Shown here: one piece after another, positions 10,517 through 20,330 of the stretch | Layout: each line of letters begins with the position of its first letter | How positions within the stretch are numbered: position 1 is the stretch's first letter | DNA from: Prochlorococcus sp. AG-402-N10 | Lineage (GTDB): Bacteria > Cyanobacteriota > Cyanobacteriia > PCC-6307 > Cyanobiaceae | Direction of reading: 5' to 3' | Assembly (NCBI GenBank): GCA_003216465.1 | Contig: QCIU01000004.1 | Coordinates: 1 to 64,000, forward strand | DNA length: 64,000 bases | Notes under the pieces: model-generated | Told to the model about the DNA's origin: nothing | The model's input: only the letters and a program-made list of their open reading frames with translations | Database searches by the model: none | Program-made: the position numbers and the translations under genes

Positions 10517-11421
10517 ATAAAATTAAAAAAATAATATTTTATCTCTTGATATTATTACCATTATCGATTGGAATAAGTTCATGTTCGCAAAATAAAAAAT
10601 TAAGTTCTAGTGCTGGTAACGAAATTGCTTCTGATTTTATTCCTGAAATAAAAGCAGTAGCTGCACTTGGTCAACTTACACCTGCCGGTGAGATTAGGCA
10701 ATTAGCGGCACCAATCGGTAAATTTGGAACATCTCCACGTTTATCAGAACTATTAGTAAATGAGGGTGATTTTGTCAAAAAAGGAACTGTTTTAGCGATA
10801 TTTGAAAATAGAAAGAAATTAACCGCCGATCTTGAAAAAAAAAATAATCTAATCAAGACTAATAATTTAGAAATTTCATTAAAAGAAGATCAAATTAAAA
10901 GATATGAATTAGCGTTAGAAAAATCTGCATACTCAATTGTTGAGCTTTCTCAAAGAAAAGATGAGTTGTTGAAATTACAAAAACAAAAAATAGTTAATAT
11001 TGGCGATAAAAAAAATATTGAGATTGATCTATTTAATTCTAAGCTTAGGAGTCCTATTGATGGATTTATCCTTGCGGTCAATACAAGAGTTGGGGAAAGG
11101 CCTAAAAATAAAGGAATATTAGATATTGGTTCAAGTCAGAAGATGGAAGCTCTCATAGAAGTTTATGAATCTGATATTAATAGAGTATTCATCTCACAAA
11201 ATGTTGAATTAAGTAGTGAAAATGGAGGCTTTTCAAAGATTTTAAAAGGTGAAGTAACTAGAATCAGTCCTCAGGTAAAACAAAGAAAGGTTTTATCTAC
11301 AGATCCCACGGGCGATGCTGATGCTCGTATTATTGAGGTACTTGTAAAGCTAAACGAGGAATCGATAATATTGGTAAAAAATTATACAGGAATGAAGGTC
11401 ATTGCTAGATTTTTACCATGA
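10507..11421 (+). CDS. devB: DevB-like HlyD family membrane fusion protein (lipobox at ISSC)
   Basis: [15 protein letters not shown]...[16 protein letters not shown]; coiled-coil hairpin; followed by devC and devA. Confidence 0.9.
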   Translation: MSLNKIKKIIFYLLILLPLSIGISSCSQNKKLSSSAGNEIASDFIPEIKAVAALGQLTPAGEIRQLAAPIGKFGTSPRLSELLVNEGDFVKKGTVLAIFENRKKLTADLEKKNNLIKTNNLEISLKEDQIKRYELALEKSAYSIVELSQRKDELLKLQKQKIVNIGDKKNIEIDLFNSKLRSPIDGFILAVNTRVGERPKNKGILDIGSSQKMEALIEVYESDINRVFISQNVELSSENGGFSKILKGEVTRISPQVKQRKVLSTDPTGDADARIIEVLVKLNEESIILVKNYTGMKVIARFLP

Positions 11422-12593
11422 TGAGACTTTCATTCATAAAATTTAGGAAAATCCCATTAGCTTGGTTGTTACTTACCAGACAGCCACTTAGATTAATAGT
11501 TGCGATTGCAGGAATTAGTTTCGCAGGGATTTTAATGTTTATGCAATTAGGCTTTCGAGATGGATTATTCGATACGAGTGTAACTATTCATAAACTTTTG
11601 GATGCTGATCTTGTCTTGATAAGTCCTAGATCAAAAAGTTCTATTAGTATGAGTGGATTTCCGAAAAGAAGATTAATTCAAACTTTAGCTTTAGAAGATG
11701 TAGAAAGAACGGCTCCTGTTAACTTGACATATCTTCTCTGGAGAAATCCAGAAAATTTAAAAACAAGGTCAATTTTGACTTTAGGATTTAATCCTGCAGA
11801 TTCACTTTTACTTGATGCAGGATTCTCAAAAAAAGCTGTTAAACTTAAAAATCCAGGAAGAGTTCTTTTTGATAAACTTTCAAGACCAGAATTTGGACCT
11901 ATAGAAAATTGGTTTCTTTCAGGCAGGAAAGTAGAAACAGAGGTAGCAGGTAAAAGAGTAATAGTTGAGGGGCTTGTTGAGTTAGGACCTTCTTTTGGGG
12001 CAGATGGAAACTTGATAACAAGTAGAGAAACATTTTTAAGACTTTTCCCAGCCAATCCAAAAGGAAGTATTGAAATAGGTTTAGTGAAACTCCGAAGTGG
12101 CTCTGATCCCATCTATATATCTGAAATATTGAATAAATCTCTTCCTAAGGATGTTCGTGTTTTAACAAAAAATCAATTTATAGAATTTGAAAAAAACTAT
12201 TGGAAGAATAGTACTGCTATTGGTTTTATATTTAGTTTAGGGGCTTTAATGGGCTTCGTAGTTGGCTGTGTTGTAGTTTATCAAATTCTTTATAGCGATG
12301 TTACTGATCATTTGCCTGAATATGCGACCTTGTTGGCTATGGGCTATAGACTAAAATCTCTTTTCTTTGTTGTTGCCAGAGAGGGCTTTCTATTGGCATT
12401 ATTTGGCTATTTACCTGCTTACTTTTCAGGGCAAATACTTTATTCTGTCGTTAGGAATTCCACAAAGCTGCCTATACTAATGGATGCTAATAAAACAATT
12501 TTAATTTTTATTTTGATCTTAGTGATGTGTATGGGTTCTGCTGGAATTGCCATGCGTAAATTAGTCGATGCAGATCCTGCCGAGACATTTTAA
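11418..12593 (+). CDS. devC: DevC-like ABC transporter permease
   Basis: PLAWLLLTRQPLRLIVAIAGISFAGILMFMQLGFRDGLFDTS typical of DevC. Confidence 0.95.
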   Translation: MMRLSFIKFRKIPLAWLLLTRQPLRLIVAIAGISFAGILMFMQLGFRDGLFDTSVTIHKLLDADLVLISPRSKSSISMSGFPKRRLIQTLALEDVERTAPVNLTYLLWRNPENLKTRSILTLGFNPADSLLLDAGFSKKAVKLKNPGRVLFDKLSRPEFGPIENWFLSGRKVETEVAGKRVIVEGLVELGPSFGADGNLITSRETFLRLFPANPKGSIEIGLVKLRSGSDPIYISEILNKSLPKDVRVLTKNQFIEFEKNYWKNSTAIGFIFSLGALMGFVVGCVVVYQILYSDVTDHLPEYATLLAMGYRLKSLFFVVAREGFLLALFGYLPAYFSGQILYSVVRNSTKLPILMDANKTILIFILILVMCMGSAGIAMRKLVDADPAETF

Positions 12594-12607
12594 AAATAAT
12601 TATTTAT

Positions 12608-13330
12608 ATGTTTAAAACTATTAATAAAAAAGATGATAATTTAAAAACTGTTTCAATAAATAATTTGAGTCATTTCTATGGAGTAGCTGAAAATAAGAAA
12701 CAAGTCCTTAATAATGTTAATTTTGTTATTGAAAGAGGAGAGTTAGTTCTTTTAAAAGGCCCTTCTGGATGTGGTAAAACAACACTTCTAACTTTAATTG
12801 GTGCACTAAGAACTTGCCAAAGTGGAGATTTAACGGTTTTAAACCATCAATTAAATGGCGCATCTAGAAAAACGAGGCAAAGACTTCGAAGAAATATTGG
12901 AATGATTTTTCAGGGACATAATTTGCTGAGATGTTTAACAGCGGAACAAAATGTTCAAATGGGTGCAGACCTTCTAAGAAATTTAACGTATTTGCAAAGA
13001 AGAGAAATTTCAAGAAGATGGCTTTCTGCTGTTGGTTTGGCGGATCATCATAAAAAGCTCCCAAGTGGTTTATCAGGAGGTCAGAAACAAAGGGTTGCAA
13101 TTGCTAGGGCATTATCTGCTAATCCTAAACTATTACTTGCAGATGAACCTACTTCAGCTTTAGACAGCGTCACAGGTAGAGAAATAGTTTCCCTTTTGCG
13201 GAAATTAGCAAAAGAACAGAATTGTTCAGTATTAATGGTTACTCATGATCCAAGGATCTCAGACATGGCTGATAGGATATTGAATATGGAAGATGGTAAG
13301 ATATTTAATGCACCTAGTGAGTTAAGATAG
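12608..13330 (+). CDS. devA: DevA-like ABC transporter ATP-binding protein
   Basis: Walker A GPSGCGKTT, signature LSGGQKQRVAIARAL, Walker B LLLADEPT. Confidence 0.95.
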   Translation: MFKTINKKDDNLKTVSINNLSHFYGVAENKKQVLNNVNFVIERGELVLLKGPSGCGKTTLLTLIGALRTCQSGDLTVLNHQLNGASRKTRQRLRRNIGMIFQGHNLLRCLTAEQNVQMGADLLRNLTYLQRREISRRWLSAVGLADHHKKLPSGLSGGQKQRVAIARALSANPKLLLADEPTSALDSVTGREIVSLLRKLAKEQNCSVLMVTHDPRISDMADRILNMEDGKIFNAPSELR

Positions 13331-13349
13331 TTAAAAGTAAAAAAAATTC

Positions 13350-13502
13350 ATGTCAAAGAGAAGAAATTTAAAAAAAGAAAAGCAAGAACGTAATCGTGCA
13401 TATGCTAGAAAGTTCAAGAAAAGAAAACTTAGAACTGATGGTAGACCAGATGGCATGAGTAATGTGACTGGAACTGCCAATAATGGCGGAGCTGCAGACT
13501 AG
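13350..13502 (+). CDS. 50-aa highly basic protein (MSKRRNLKKEKQERNRAYARKFKKRKLRTDGRPDGMSNVTGTANNGGAAD)
   Basis: Translated by eye; complete ATG-TAG ORF; strongly basic N-terminal half; missing from the ORF track (<60 aa). Confidence 0.7.
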   Translation: MSKRRNLKKEKQERNRAYARKFKKRKLRTDGRPDGMSNVTGTANNGGAAD

Positions 13503-13563
13503 TCTTCGTTTGATCATTATTGTAAATAAATTATATATATTAATTAATGACTAACATCTGGTT

Positions 13564-14475
13564 ATGAATGTAAGCATTGTCATCCCAACTTATAATAGAA
13601 AATCGATATTAAAGAAATGCCTTATTGCTCTTGAAAAACAGACTCTAGCCAACATTATTAGTAATTTTGAAATAGTTGTTGTAGATGATGGCTCTACTGA
13701 TGGGACGCCCTCATGGATTAGAAAAAATAGTGAAATTCTCTCTCATGTGGTCTTATATGAGCAAGAACATGGGGGCCCTGCATTAGCAAGGAACCTTGGT
13801 GTAATGAAATCTAAATATGAAATCATAATATTTATTGATAGCGACCTAATTGTTTTAGAAGATTTTTTACTTTGCCATGTTAATAAATTAAAAACCTGCT
13901 GGGAAATGAAGAACAAAAAATGTTTTACTTATGGCTCAGTTATTAACACTTCCAATTTTAAAAATCCAGAGAATGAGATTTTTAAGTTAACTGATGTTTC
14001 CTTCGCATACTTTGCTACCGGAAATGTCGCTATATCAAGAGAATTACTTTTGAATGTTGGTTTATTTGATACCTCTTTTAGCCTCTACGGATGGGAAGAT
14101 TTAGAGTTAGGAGAGAGATTAAAAAAAATTGGTACAAAATTAGTTAAATGTCCCGAAGCTGTAGGATTTCATTGGCACCCCCCGTTTGATTGCGGACAAA
14201 TTGAATCATTAATATCTCAAGAAAAAGAAAGAGCAAGGATGGCCTTAGTTTTCTATAAAAAACATTCAAATTTAAGAGTAAGATTTATGATTCAATTAAC
14301 TCCTATTCATAATTTACTATGGGAAATAATATGCCTTGGTGGATTGATTAGTATTAAAAGATTATTCCCATTATTAAAATTTTTAGTTGATTCCGGTAAA
14401 AATAGAATTGCTTTAGAGATAGTAAGAATACCACTGAATTTCATTTATGTAAAAGAGCTTAAAAGATTAACTTAA
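13564..14475 (+). CDS. Family 2 glycosyltransferase
   Basis: SIVIPTYNRKSILKKCL, VVVDDGSTDGT, FIDSDLIV, GWEDLELGERL. Confidence 0.93.
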   Translation: MNVSIVIPTYNRKSILKKCLIALEKQTLANIISNFEIVVVDDGSTDGTPSWIRKNSEILSHVVLYEQEHGGPALARNLGVMKSKYEIIIFIDSDLIVLEDFLLCHVNKLKTCWEMKNKKCFTYGSVINTSNFKNPENEIFKLTDVSFAYFATGNVAISRELLLNVGLFDTSFSLYGWEDLELGERLKKIGTKLVKCPEAVGFHWHPPFDCGQIESLISQEKERARMALVFYKKHSNLRVRFMIQLTPIHNLLWEIICLGGLISIKRLFPLLKFLVDSGKNRIALEIVRIPLNFIYVKELKRLT

Positions 14476-14503
14476 TTTTACAAGATTAATTTAAAGCTCA
14501 ATC

Positions 14504-14532
14504 TTTGAGGAATACAGATTATTTGCTATGAT
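14504..14532 (+). promoter_or_regulatory. Candidate sigma-70-type promoter for rpsB-tsf (TTTGAG-N17-TATGAT)
   Basis: -35-like TTTGAG 14504-14509, 17-nt spacer, -10 TATGAT 14527-14532; implies a leader of about 88 nt. Confidence 0.5.
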
Positions 14533-14554
14533 AATTAAAATTAAAAAAACCACA

Positions 14555-14619
14555 CATCTGACAGTTTCGGGTGATTTAAGTATTTAAATTTCCCGTCAGA
14601 TGGAGGCTAACCCGAAACT
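14555..14619 (+). promoter_or_regulatory. Structured rpsB 5' leader: interleaved inverted repeats (pseudoknot or alternative hairpins)
   Basis: CATCTGAC (14555-14562) pairs with GTCAGATG (14595-14602); AGTTTCGGGT (14563-14572) pairs with ACCCGAAACT (14610-14619); both perfect, order A-B-A'-B'. Confidence 0.75.
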
Positions 14620-14627
14620 TTTTAAAC

Positions 14628-15332
14628 ATGGCTGTTGTATCACTATCTGAAATGATGGAAGCTGGTGCTCACTTTGGGCACCAAACAAGACGTTGGAATC
14701 CCAAAATGTCGAAATATATATATTGCGCAAGGAATGGAGTTCATATTATTGACCTAGTGAAAACGGCATTATGTATGAATAATGCTTATAAGTGGACAAG
14801 AAATGCTGCCAAGAGCGGGAAAAGATTTCTTTTTGTAGGTACAAAAAAACAGGCCTCTGATGTTGTTGCTCAAGAAGCTGTTAGATGTGGTGCGGCATAT
14901 GTAAATCAGAGATGGTTAGGAGGTATGCTTACTAACTGGACTACTATGAAAGCAAGGATAGAAAGATTAAAAGATCTTGAGAGAATGGAAAGTAGTGGTG
15001 CTATCGCTATGAGACCTAAAAAGGAGGCTGCTGTTTTGAGGAGAGAGCTAGAACGATTACAAAAGTATTTAGGAGGTCTCAAAGGTATGAGGAGGTTGCC
15101 TGATGTGGTTGTTCTTGTAGATCAAAGAAGAGAATCTAATGCTGTGCTTGAAGCCAGAAAATTAGACATTTCTTTGGTATCAATGTTAGATACTAACTGT
15201 GATCCTGATTTGTGTGAAGTTCCTATTCCATGCAATGATGATGCAGTTAGATCCGTTCAACTTATTTTAGGAAGACTTGCTGATGCAATAAACGAGGGTA
15301 GAAAAGGTTCTAACGAGCAAAGAAAAAATTAA
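14628..15332 (+). CDS. rpsB: 30S ribosomal protein S2
   Basis: [36 protein letters not shown]. Confidence 0.99.
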   Translation: MAVVSLSEMMEAGAHFGHQTRRWNPKMSKYIYCARNGVHIIDLVKTALCMNNAYKWTRNAAKSGKRFLFVGTKKQASDVVAQEAVRCGAAYVNQRWLGGMLTNWTTMKARIERLKDLERMESSGAIAMRPKKEAAVLRRELERLQKYLGGLKGMRRLPDVVVLVDQRRESNAVLEARKLDISLVSMLDTNCDPDLCEVPIPCNDDAVRSVQLILGRLADAINEGRKGSNEQRKN

Positions 15333-15378
15333 TTTTTAATTTTAACTTTTAATAAAAACCAAAAATTTATCTTTTTAA

Positions 15379-16035
15379 ATGGGAAACATTACAGCAAAAC
15401 TAGTTAAGGATCTTAGAGATAAGACTGGGGCCGGTATGATGGACTGCAAAAAGGCTTTAAATGAGACAGATGGAAATGTTGAAAAAGCTTTAGAGTGGTT
15501 AAGACAAAAAGGCATAGCAAGTGCTGAGAAGAAATCTGGAAGAGTTGCTGCAGAAGGTTCTATTGGCAGCTATATTCATACAGGATCAAGAGTAGGTGTT
15601 CTATTAGAACTTAATTGTGAAACTGATTTCGTTGCTAGAGGCGATATATTTCAATCTCTTTTGAAAGATGTCTCTATGCAAGTTGCCGCATGTCCAAATG
15701 TAGAGTATGTATCTATTGATGAAATACCCAAGGATGTAGTTGAAAAAGAAAAACAAATAGAAATGGGTAGAGATGATTTGTCAGGTAAACCAGAAAATAT
15801 TAAAGAAAAAATTGTTGATGGAAGAATAGCTAAAAGATTAAATGAGTTAGTCTTGCTTTCTCAACCTTATATAAAAGATAGCGCACTTACAGTTGAGGAC
15901 CTTGTAAAACAGGCAGCAGCAAAAATTGGTGAAAATATCAAAGTAAGACGTTTCACAAGATATACATTAGGAGAGGGGATTGAAAAAAAAGAAATGGACT
16001 TTGCTGATGAAGTCGCATCTTTAAAGTCAAATTAA
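15379..16035 (+). CDS. tsf: Elongation factor Ts
   Basis: [31 protein letters not shown]. Confidence 0.99.
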   Translation: MGNITAKLVKDLRDKTGAGMMDCKKALNETDGNVEKALEWLRQKGIASAEKKSGRVAAEGSIGSYIHTGSRVGVLLELNCETDFVARGDIFQSLLKDVSMQVAACPNVEYVSIDEIPKDVVEKEKQIEMGRDDLSGKPENIKEKIVDGRIAKRLNELVLLSQPYIKDSALTVEDLVKQAAAKIGENIKVRRFTRYTLGEGIEKKEMDFADEVASLKSN

Positions 16036-16039
16036 AAAC

Positions 16040-17098
16040 TTGAATAATATTAAAGATAGAAATTCAAAAGAAGTGATAATACAGCTGAAGAGGGCTGAAA
16101 TTCAAAAAAAAATATTGGTAAAAAATATTTATAAAGAATACGAGACTTATTTTCAGATTGTCAGAAATTCTATAATAAACTCTGCTGAAAAAGGTATATT
16201 TGCAATTTATTCTGACTTATCTTTGAGTGATAAAGAATTAAGTTTAAGAGAGTTAAATATATTTTTAGAAAAAAATATTAGTTCGCTTATCTATTCAAAA
16301 CTTCCTTTGATAACTATTGAACAATTAAAGTTAGGAGATATTAGTAATTATCAAAAGCAGTTATCAAATGTAAATGCAACAAAAGAATTGGTAGAGTTCA
16401 ATGAATATGAAACAGTTGGTTTTGATTATGAAAATGAATTAATTGATCAAGAGACCATTGAATTTAATTGTAATAACAAGTCTAATACATATCAATATTA
16501 TGAATCCCTTGAAGAAGAAGAACTTGCTTCTGTAAATCTAGATGAAAATAGTTATTTAAAATCTTTTTCCAAGGAAACTATTATTAAAAAATTTGAAGAT
16601 GAGAAAAATATAGTTAATGCTGTCCTTGAATTAATAGATCAAACTAATTCATATAAATTGAATGATAATGAACAAGGAAGTGATGTTTTTATCTCAAATG
16701 ATAATTTAAATATCTTTGAATTTCTTGATAAATCTTTTAGCGACTTCTTGTTGAACCTTTCATATAAGATTAACTCAGAATTATTTAAAATAAGATTGAT
16801 AAATAAAATTTTATCTGAGGAGGCTTTCAAATTTTTATCTAATAATAATTATATTATTAGGCATCCACATCCTTTTGCTATTAGATATGATATAAAACCA
16901 AATCAGTTATCTGCAAAAAATATTAAATCCTCTGATATTTATTTATTTAATATAACTAATGTTGAATTAGAGTTTTATAACTTAGATCTTTCAATCTGTA
17001 GAAATAATATTAATGAATTAAAAAGTAGGTTTAGAATATTAAATAAAAAGCAAAAATATTGGAAAGATAAGGAACTCACTTCAAATCATCTAATGTAA
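16040..17098 (+). CDS. Hypothetical protein (TTG start), between tsf and recG
   Basis: 352-aa ORF 4 nt after tsf; no recognised domain. Confidence 0.75.
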   Translation: MNNIKDRNSKEVIIQLKRAEIQKKILVKNIYKEYETYFQIVRNSIINSAEKGIFAIYSDLSLSDKELSLRELNIFLEKNISSLIYSKLPLITIEQLKLGDISNYQKQLSNVNATKELVEFNEYETVGFDYENELIDQETIEFNCNNKSNTYQYYESLEEEELASVNLDENSYLKSFSKETIIKKFEDEKNIVNAVLELIDQTNSYKLNDNEQGSDVFISNDNLNIFEFLDKSFSDFLLNLSYKINSELFKIRLINKILSEEAFKFLSNNNYIIRHPHPFAIRYDIKPNQLSAKNIKSSDIYLFNITNVELEFYNLDLSICRNNINELKSRFRILNKKQKYWKDKELTSNHLM

Positions 17099-17119
17099 TT
17101 AAAATCTAAATTTATCTTA

Positions 17120-19585
17120 TTGATAATAGTGACTAATAATGAAAGATATATTGATCTAATAAAAAATTGGATTAGACCTCTTCAAAAATCTCTTACGCTT
17201 GAATCAGAAAATAAATTTTCTAATTTACTAGGAAGGAAAACCTATTTTAATGATTATTTAGAAAAGTCACTAAGTAATATAGAAAATTTAAAACTAACTG
17301 ATGAATATATCAAATTATTTAATGAATTTTCAATTAAATATTCTGAATACAATAACCTAGACACAAATCAAAGAAAAAGACTTGTAATTGATACTAGAAA
17401 AGCTCTTCTTAAATTGAGCAAATATATTGATTTAAATTATTCATTTAACAATACGAATAGTTTCTATTCAAAATTCGTAGATTCTAATCTTTCTTTAAGT
17501 TCCGATATATCGTTAATAAAAAGTATAGGCAAGGTAAATAAAAATAAACTAAATGAATTAGGGATATTTAATATAAAAGACTTAATTAATTATTTTCCGA
17601 GAACTTATTTAGATTATACAAATAGAGTTAAGATAATTAATTTAAAACCAGATAATTTATATACCTGTATTGCTACTATTAAAAAGTTTTCTATTTATAA
17701 GAGTCCAAATAATAGTAATTTATCAATAATGAATATAGTGATATTTGATGAGACATCCTCTATAAAAGTTACAAAATTTTTTTTAGGCAAGAGATTTAGA
17801 TCTTATTCTTTTTTTTCTTCTCAGAAATCTTTATATATTCCAGGAACTAAATTGGCGATATCTGGCAGGGTCAAACTATCTGAGTATGGAAAAAATTTTG
17901 TGGACCCTCAGATAGAAATTTTAAATAATAATGAAGAATCTTTTAATTTCTCTGGGAGGATTATGCCTTTATATTCGCTTTCAGAATCATTCTCAAATAT
18001 AAGTTTCATAAAATTAATTAAAAAAGTAATTATTTATTCAAAACAATTTCCAGACTTACTTAATCAAAAACAGCTAAATTCATTATCTTTAATGTCAAAG
18101 AGTGAATCTTTAATAAATATTCATTTACCTCCAAATCAGAATGCTTTAGTTGAGTCAAGAAGACGCTTAGTATTTGATGAATTGTTTTTATTACAAATGA
18201 AGTTTTTATTGAGAAAAAGAAAAAATAATAGAAATATTAGAGTCAAAAGTCCTATCCAAAAAAAAATCTTGCTTGAAGATTTTATAAATAAAATTCCTTT
18301 TCAATTAACTCAATCTCAGAAAAAAGTACTTGACGAAATAAAATATGATTTATCAGATTTAACACCTATGTCGAGACTACTACAGGGAGACGTTGGCAGT
18401 GGTAAAACTATTATTGCAATTGCATCACTTTTAATGGTTATTGAAAAAGAACAACAAGGTGCATTAATGGTCCCGACTGAAGTACTCGCCGCACAACACT
18501 ATAAGAATATAATAAAAAATTTGAATCCACTTTTAGTTTCTGTAGAACTTTTAACAGGAAATACCCCTCAGAAAAAAAGAAAAGAAATACTTACAAATTT
18601 AAAAAATGGAATGATTGATATTCTCATAGGTACTCATGCAATATTTGAAGATAAAGTTATTTTTAATTCGTTAGGGATGGTAGTAATAGATGAACAACAT
18701 AGGTTTGGGGTAACACAAAGAAATCGATTAATTAATAAAGGAGATAATACTAATTTATTATCAATGACAGCTACGCCAATACCTAGGACTCTTGCTTTGT
18801 CATTATATGGTGATTTAGATATTAGTCAGATTACAGAGCTCCCCCCAGGAAGAGTACCAATAACAACAAAAATAATCTCAGAAAAGGATTTAGATAAACT
18901 ATTTAAATGTGTTGAGAATGAAATAGAGAAGGGGAAGCAAGCTTATGTAATTTTGCCATTAATTGATGATTCTGAAAAAATGAATTTAAGTTCTGCAAAA
19001 AAAATATTTAAATATTTATCAGAGGAAATCTTTTTAAAAAATAAAGTTGGACTTTTACATGGAAAATTAAATTCAGAAGAGAAGAATAATATGATTAATT
19101 CCTTTTTAAATAATGAAATTAATATTTTGGTCTCAACTACAGTTATTGAGGTTGGAATTGATGTACCTAATGCGTCAATTATGATTATTTACAATTCAGA
19201 AAGATTTGGATTATCTCAATTGCATCAGTTACGAGGGAGAATTGGGAGAGGATCCCATAAATCATTTTGTTATTTAGTAACCTCTGACAAAAATGGATTA
19301 GAAAATAAAAGGCTAAGGGTTTTAGAAAAATCTAATGATGGTTTTTATATCGCCGAAAAAGACTTGGAACTAAGAGGACCCGGTCAAATCTTAGGATATA
19401 AGCAGTCAGGATTACCCGATTTTGTATTAGATAACTTACCAAACAATAAATTTTTAATTGAAAAGGCTAGAGAAGTAGCCCAGAAGGTAATAACTGATGA
19501 TCCAGATTTAAGAAAAAATATTTTATTGAAAAATTTGCTAATCAATAATTCTGATAATAAATTTATTCATGACTTTTTAAATTAA
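17120..19585 (+). CDS. recG: ATP-dependent DNA helicase RecG
   Basis: Walker A LLQGDVGSGKT, DEQHRFGVTQR, SMTATPIPRTLALSLYGDLD, QLRGRIGRG; start codon uncertain. Confidence 0.97.
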   Translation: MIIVTNNERYIDLIKNWIRPLQKSLTLESENKFSNLLGRKTYFNDYLEKSLSNIENLKLTDEYIKLFNEFSIKYSEYNNLDTNQRKRLVIDTRKALLKLSKYIDLNYSFNNTNSFYSKFVDSNLSLSSDISLIKSIGKVNKNKLNELGIFNIKDLINYFPRTYLDYTNRVKIINLKPDNLYTCIATIKKFSIYKSPNNSNLSIMNIVIFDETSSIKVTKFFLGKRFRSYSFFSSQKSLYIPGTKLAISGRVKLSEYGKNFVDPQIEILNNNEESFNFSGRIMPLYSLSESFSNISFIKLIKKVIIYSKQFPDLLNQKQLNSLSLMSKSESLINIHLPPNQNALVESRRRLVFDELFLLQMKFLLRKRKNNRNIRVKSPIQKKILLEDFINKIPFQLTQSQKKVLDEIKYDLSDLTPMSRLLQGDVGSGKTIIAIASLLMVIEKEQQGALMVPTEVLAAQHYKNIIKNLNPLLVSVELLTGNTPQKKRKEILTNLKNGMIDILIGTHAIFEDKVIFNSLGMVVIDEQHRFGVTQRNRLINKGDNTNLLSMTATPIPRTLALSLYGDLDISQITELPPGRVPITTKIISEKDLDKLFKCVENEIEKGKQAYVILPLIDDSEKMNLSSAKKIFKYLSEEIFLKNKVGLLHGKLNSEEKNNMINSFLNNEINILVSTTVIEVGIDVPNASIMIIYNSERFGLSQLHQLRGRIGRGSHKSFCYLVTSDKNGLENKRLRVLEKSNDGFYIAEKDLELRGPGQILGYKQSGLPDFVLDNLPNNKFLIEKAREVAQKVITDDPDLRKNILLKNLLINNSDNKFIHDFLN

Positions 19586-19640
19586 TACATTTAATTGTTT
19601 ATTTATAAATATATGCAAATATAAAATTAAAAGAAAAAAA

Positions 19641-20327
19641 TTGAAAATTTGGAATGAAATCCCAATTAAAGATAATAAAGATAAATTAATAGCAATACCA
19701 ACTTGTTTCAAATTTATTTGCCCTCATCCTTACTATGATCTAGGCGCTCCTTATAAGAAAAAAGATGGTATTTGGAAATTAAGAGAAGAAGTTGTTAAAA
19801 GATTAATAAAAGTAAATGACTATTTAAAATTAAAAAATAAAAGTTTTTGCCTTTTGATTTATGACAGTTGGCGACCTATAGAAGTGCAACAATTTATGTT
19901 TAATAGAGCTTTTATTTTGGAATGTAAAAGGTTAGATATCTATGCTTCTGTAAAAGATATGGAACTATATCCTTTAGTAAAAAGAAAAGTTGAGAAATTT
20001 TGGGCATACCCATCTTTAGATGAGAAATGTCCTCCTCCGCATTCAACTGGAGGTGCCTTGGATATTACTTTGGCCGATAATTTCGGAAATATTATGGATA
20101 TGGGTAGTAATATTGATCAAATGGATGAGAAGTCAAAACCAGATTTTTATAAGAATATTGAAAATAAAGATGCAATCATCTGGAATGATAGAAGAAATTT
20201 ACTGAAAGAAATTATGATTAAATTTGATTTCGTTCAGCATCCGAATGAATGGTGGCACTTTAGTTATGGAGATCAACTATGGGCATGGAAGAATAAAAAA
20301 ACTAATGCTTTATATGGAAAAATCTAA
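19641..20327 (+). CDS. VanX-type D-alanyl-D-alanine dipeptidase
   Basis: YDSWRPIEVQ, HSTGGALDITL, EWWHFSYGD zinc-peptidase motifs; apparent TTG start. Confidence 0.9.
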   Translation: MKIWNEIPIKDNKDKLIAIPTCFKFICPHPYYDLGAPYKKKDGIWKLREEVVKRLIKVNDYLKLKNKSFCLLIYDSWRPIEVQQFMFNRAFILECKRLDIYASVKDMELYPLVKRKVEKFWAYPSLDEKCPPPHSTGGALDITLADNFGNIMDMGSNIDQMDEKSKPDFYKNIENKDAIIWNDRRNLLKEIMIKFDFVQHPNEWWHFSYGDQLWAWKNKKTNALYGKI

Positions 20328-20330
20328 TTT

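Noticed and set aside
11678-12112. 144-aa minus-strand ORF
   Set aside because: Antisense to devC; no recognisable domain
20020-20205. 61-aa plus-strand ORF
   Set aside because: Alternate frame inside the VanX-like gene
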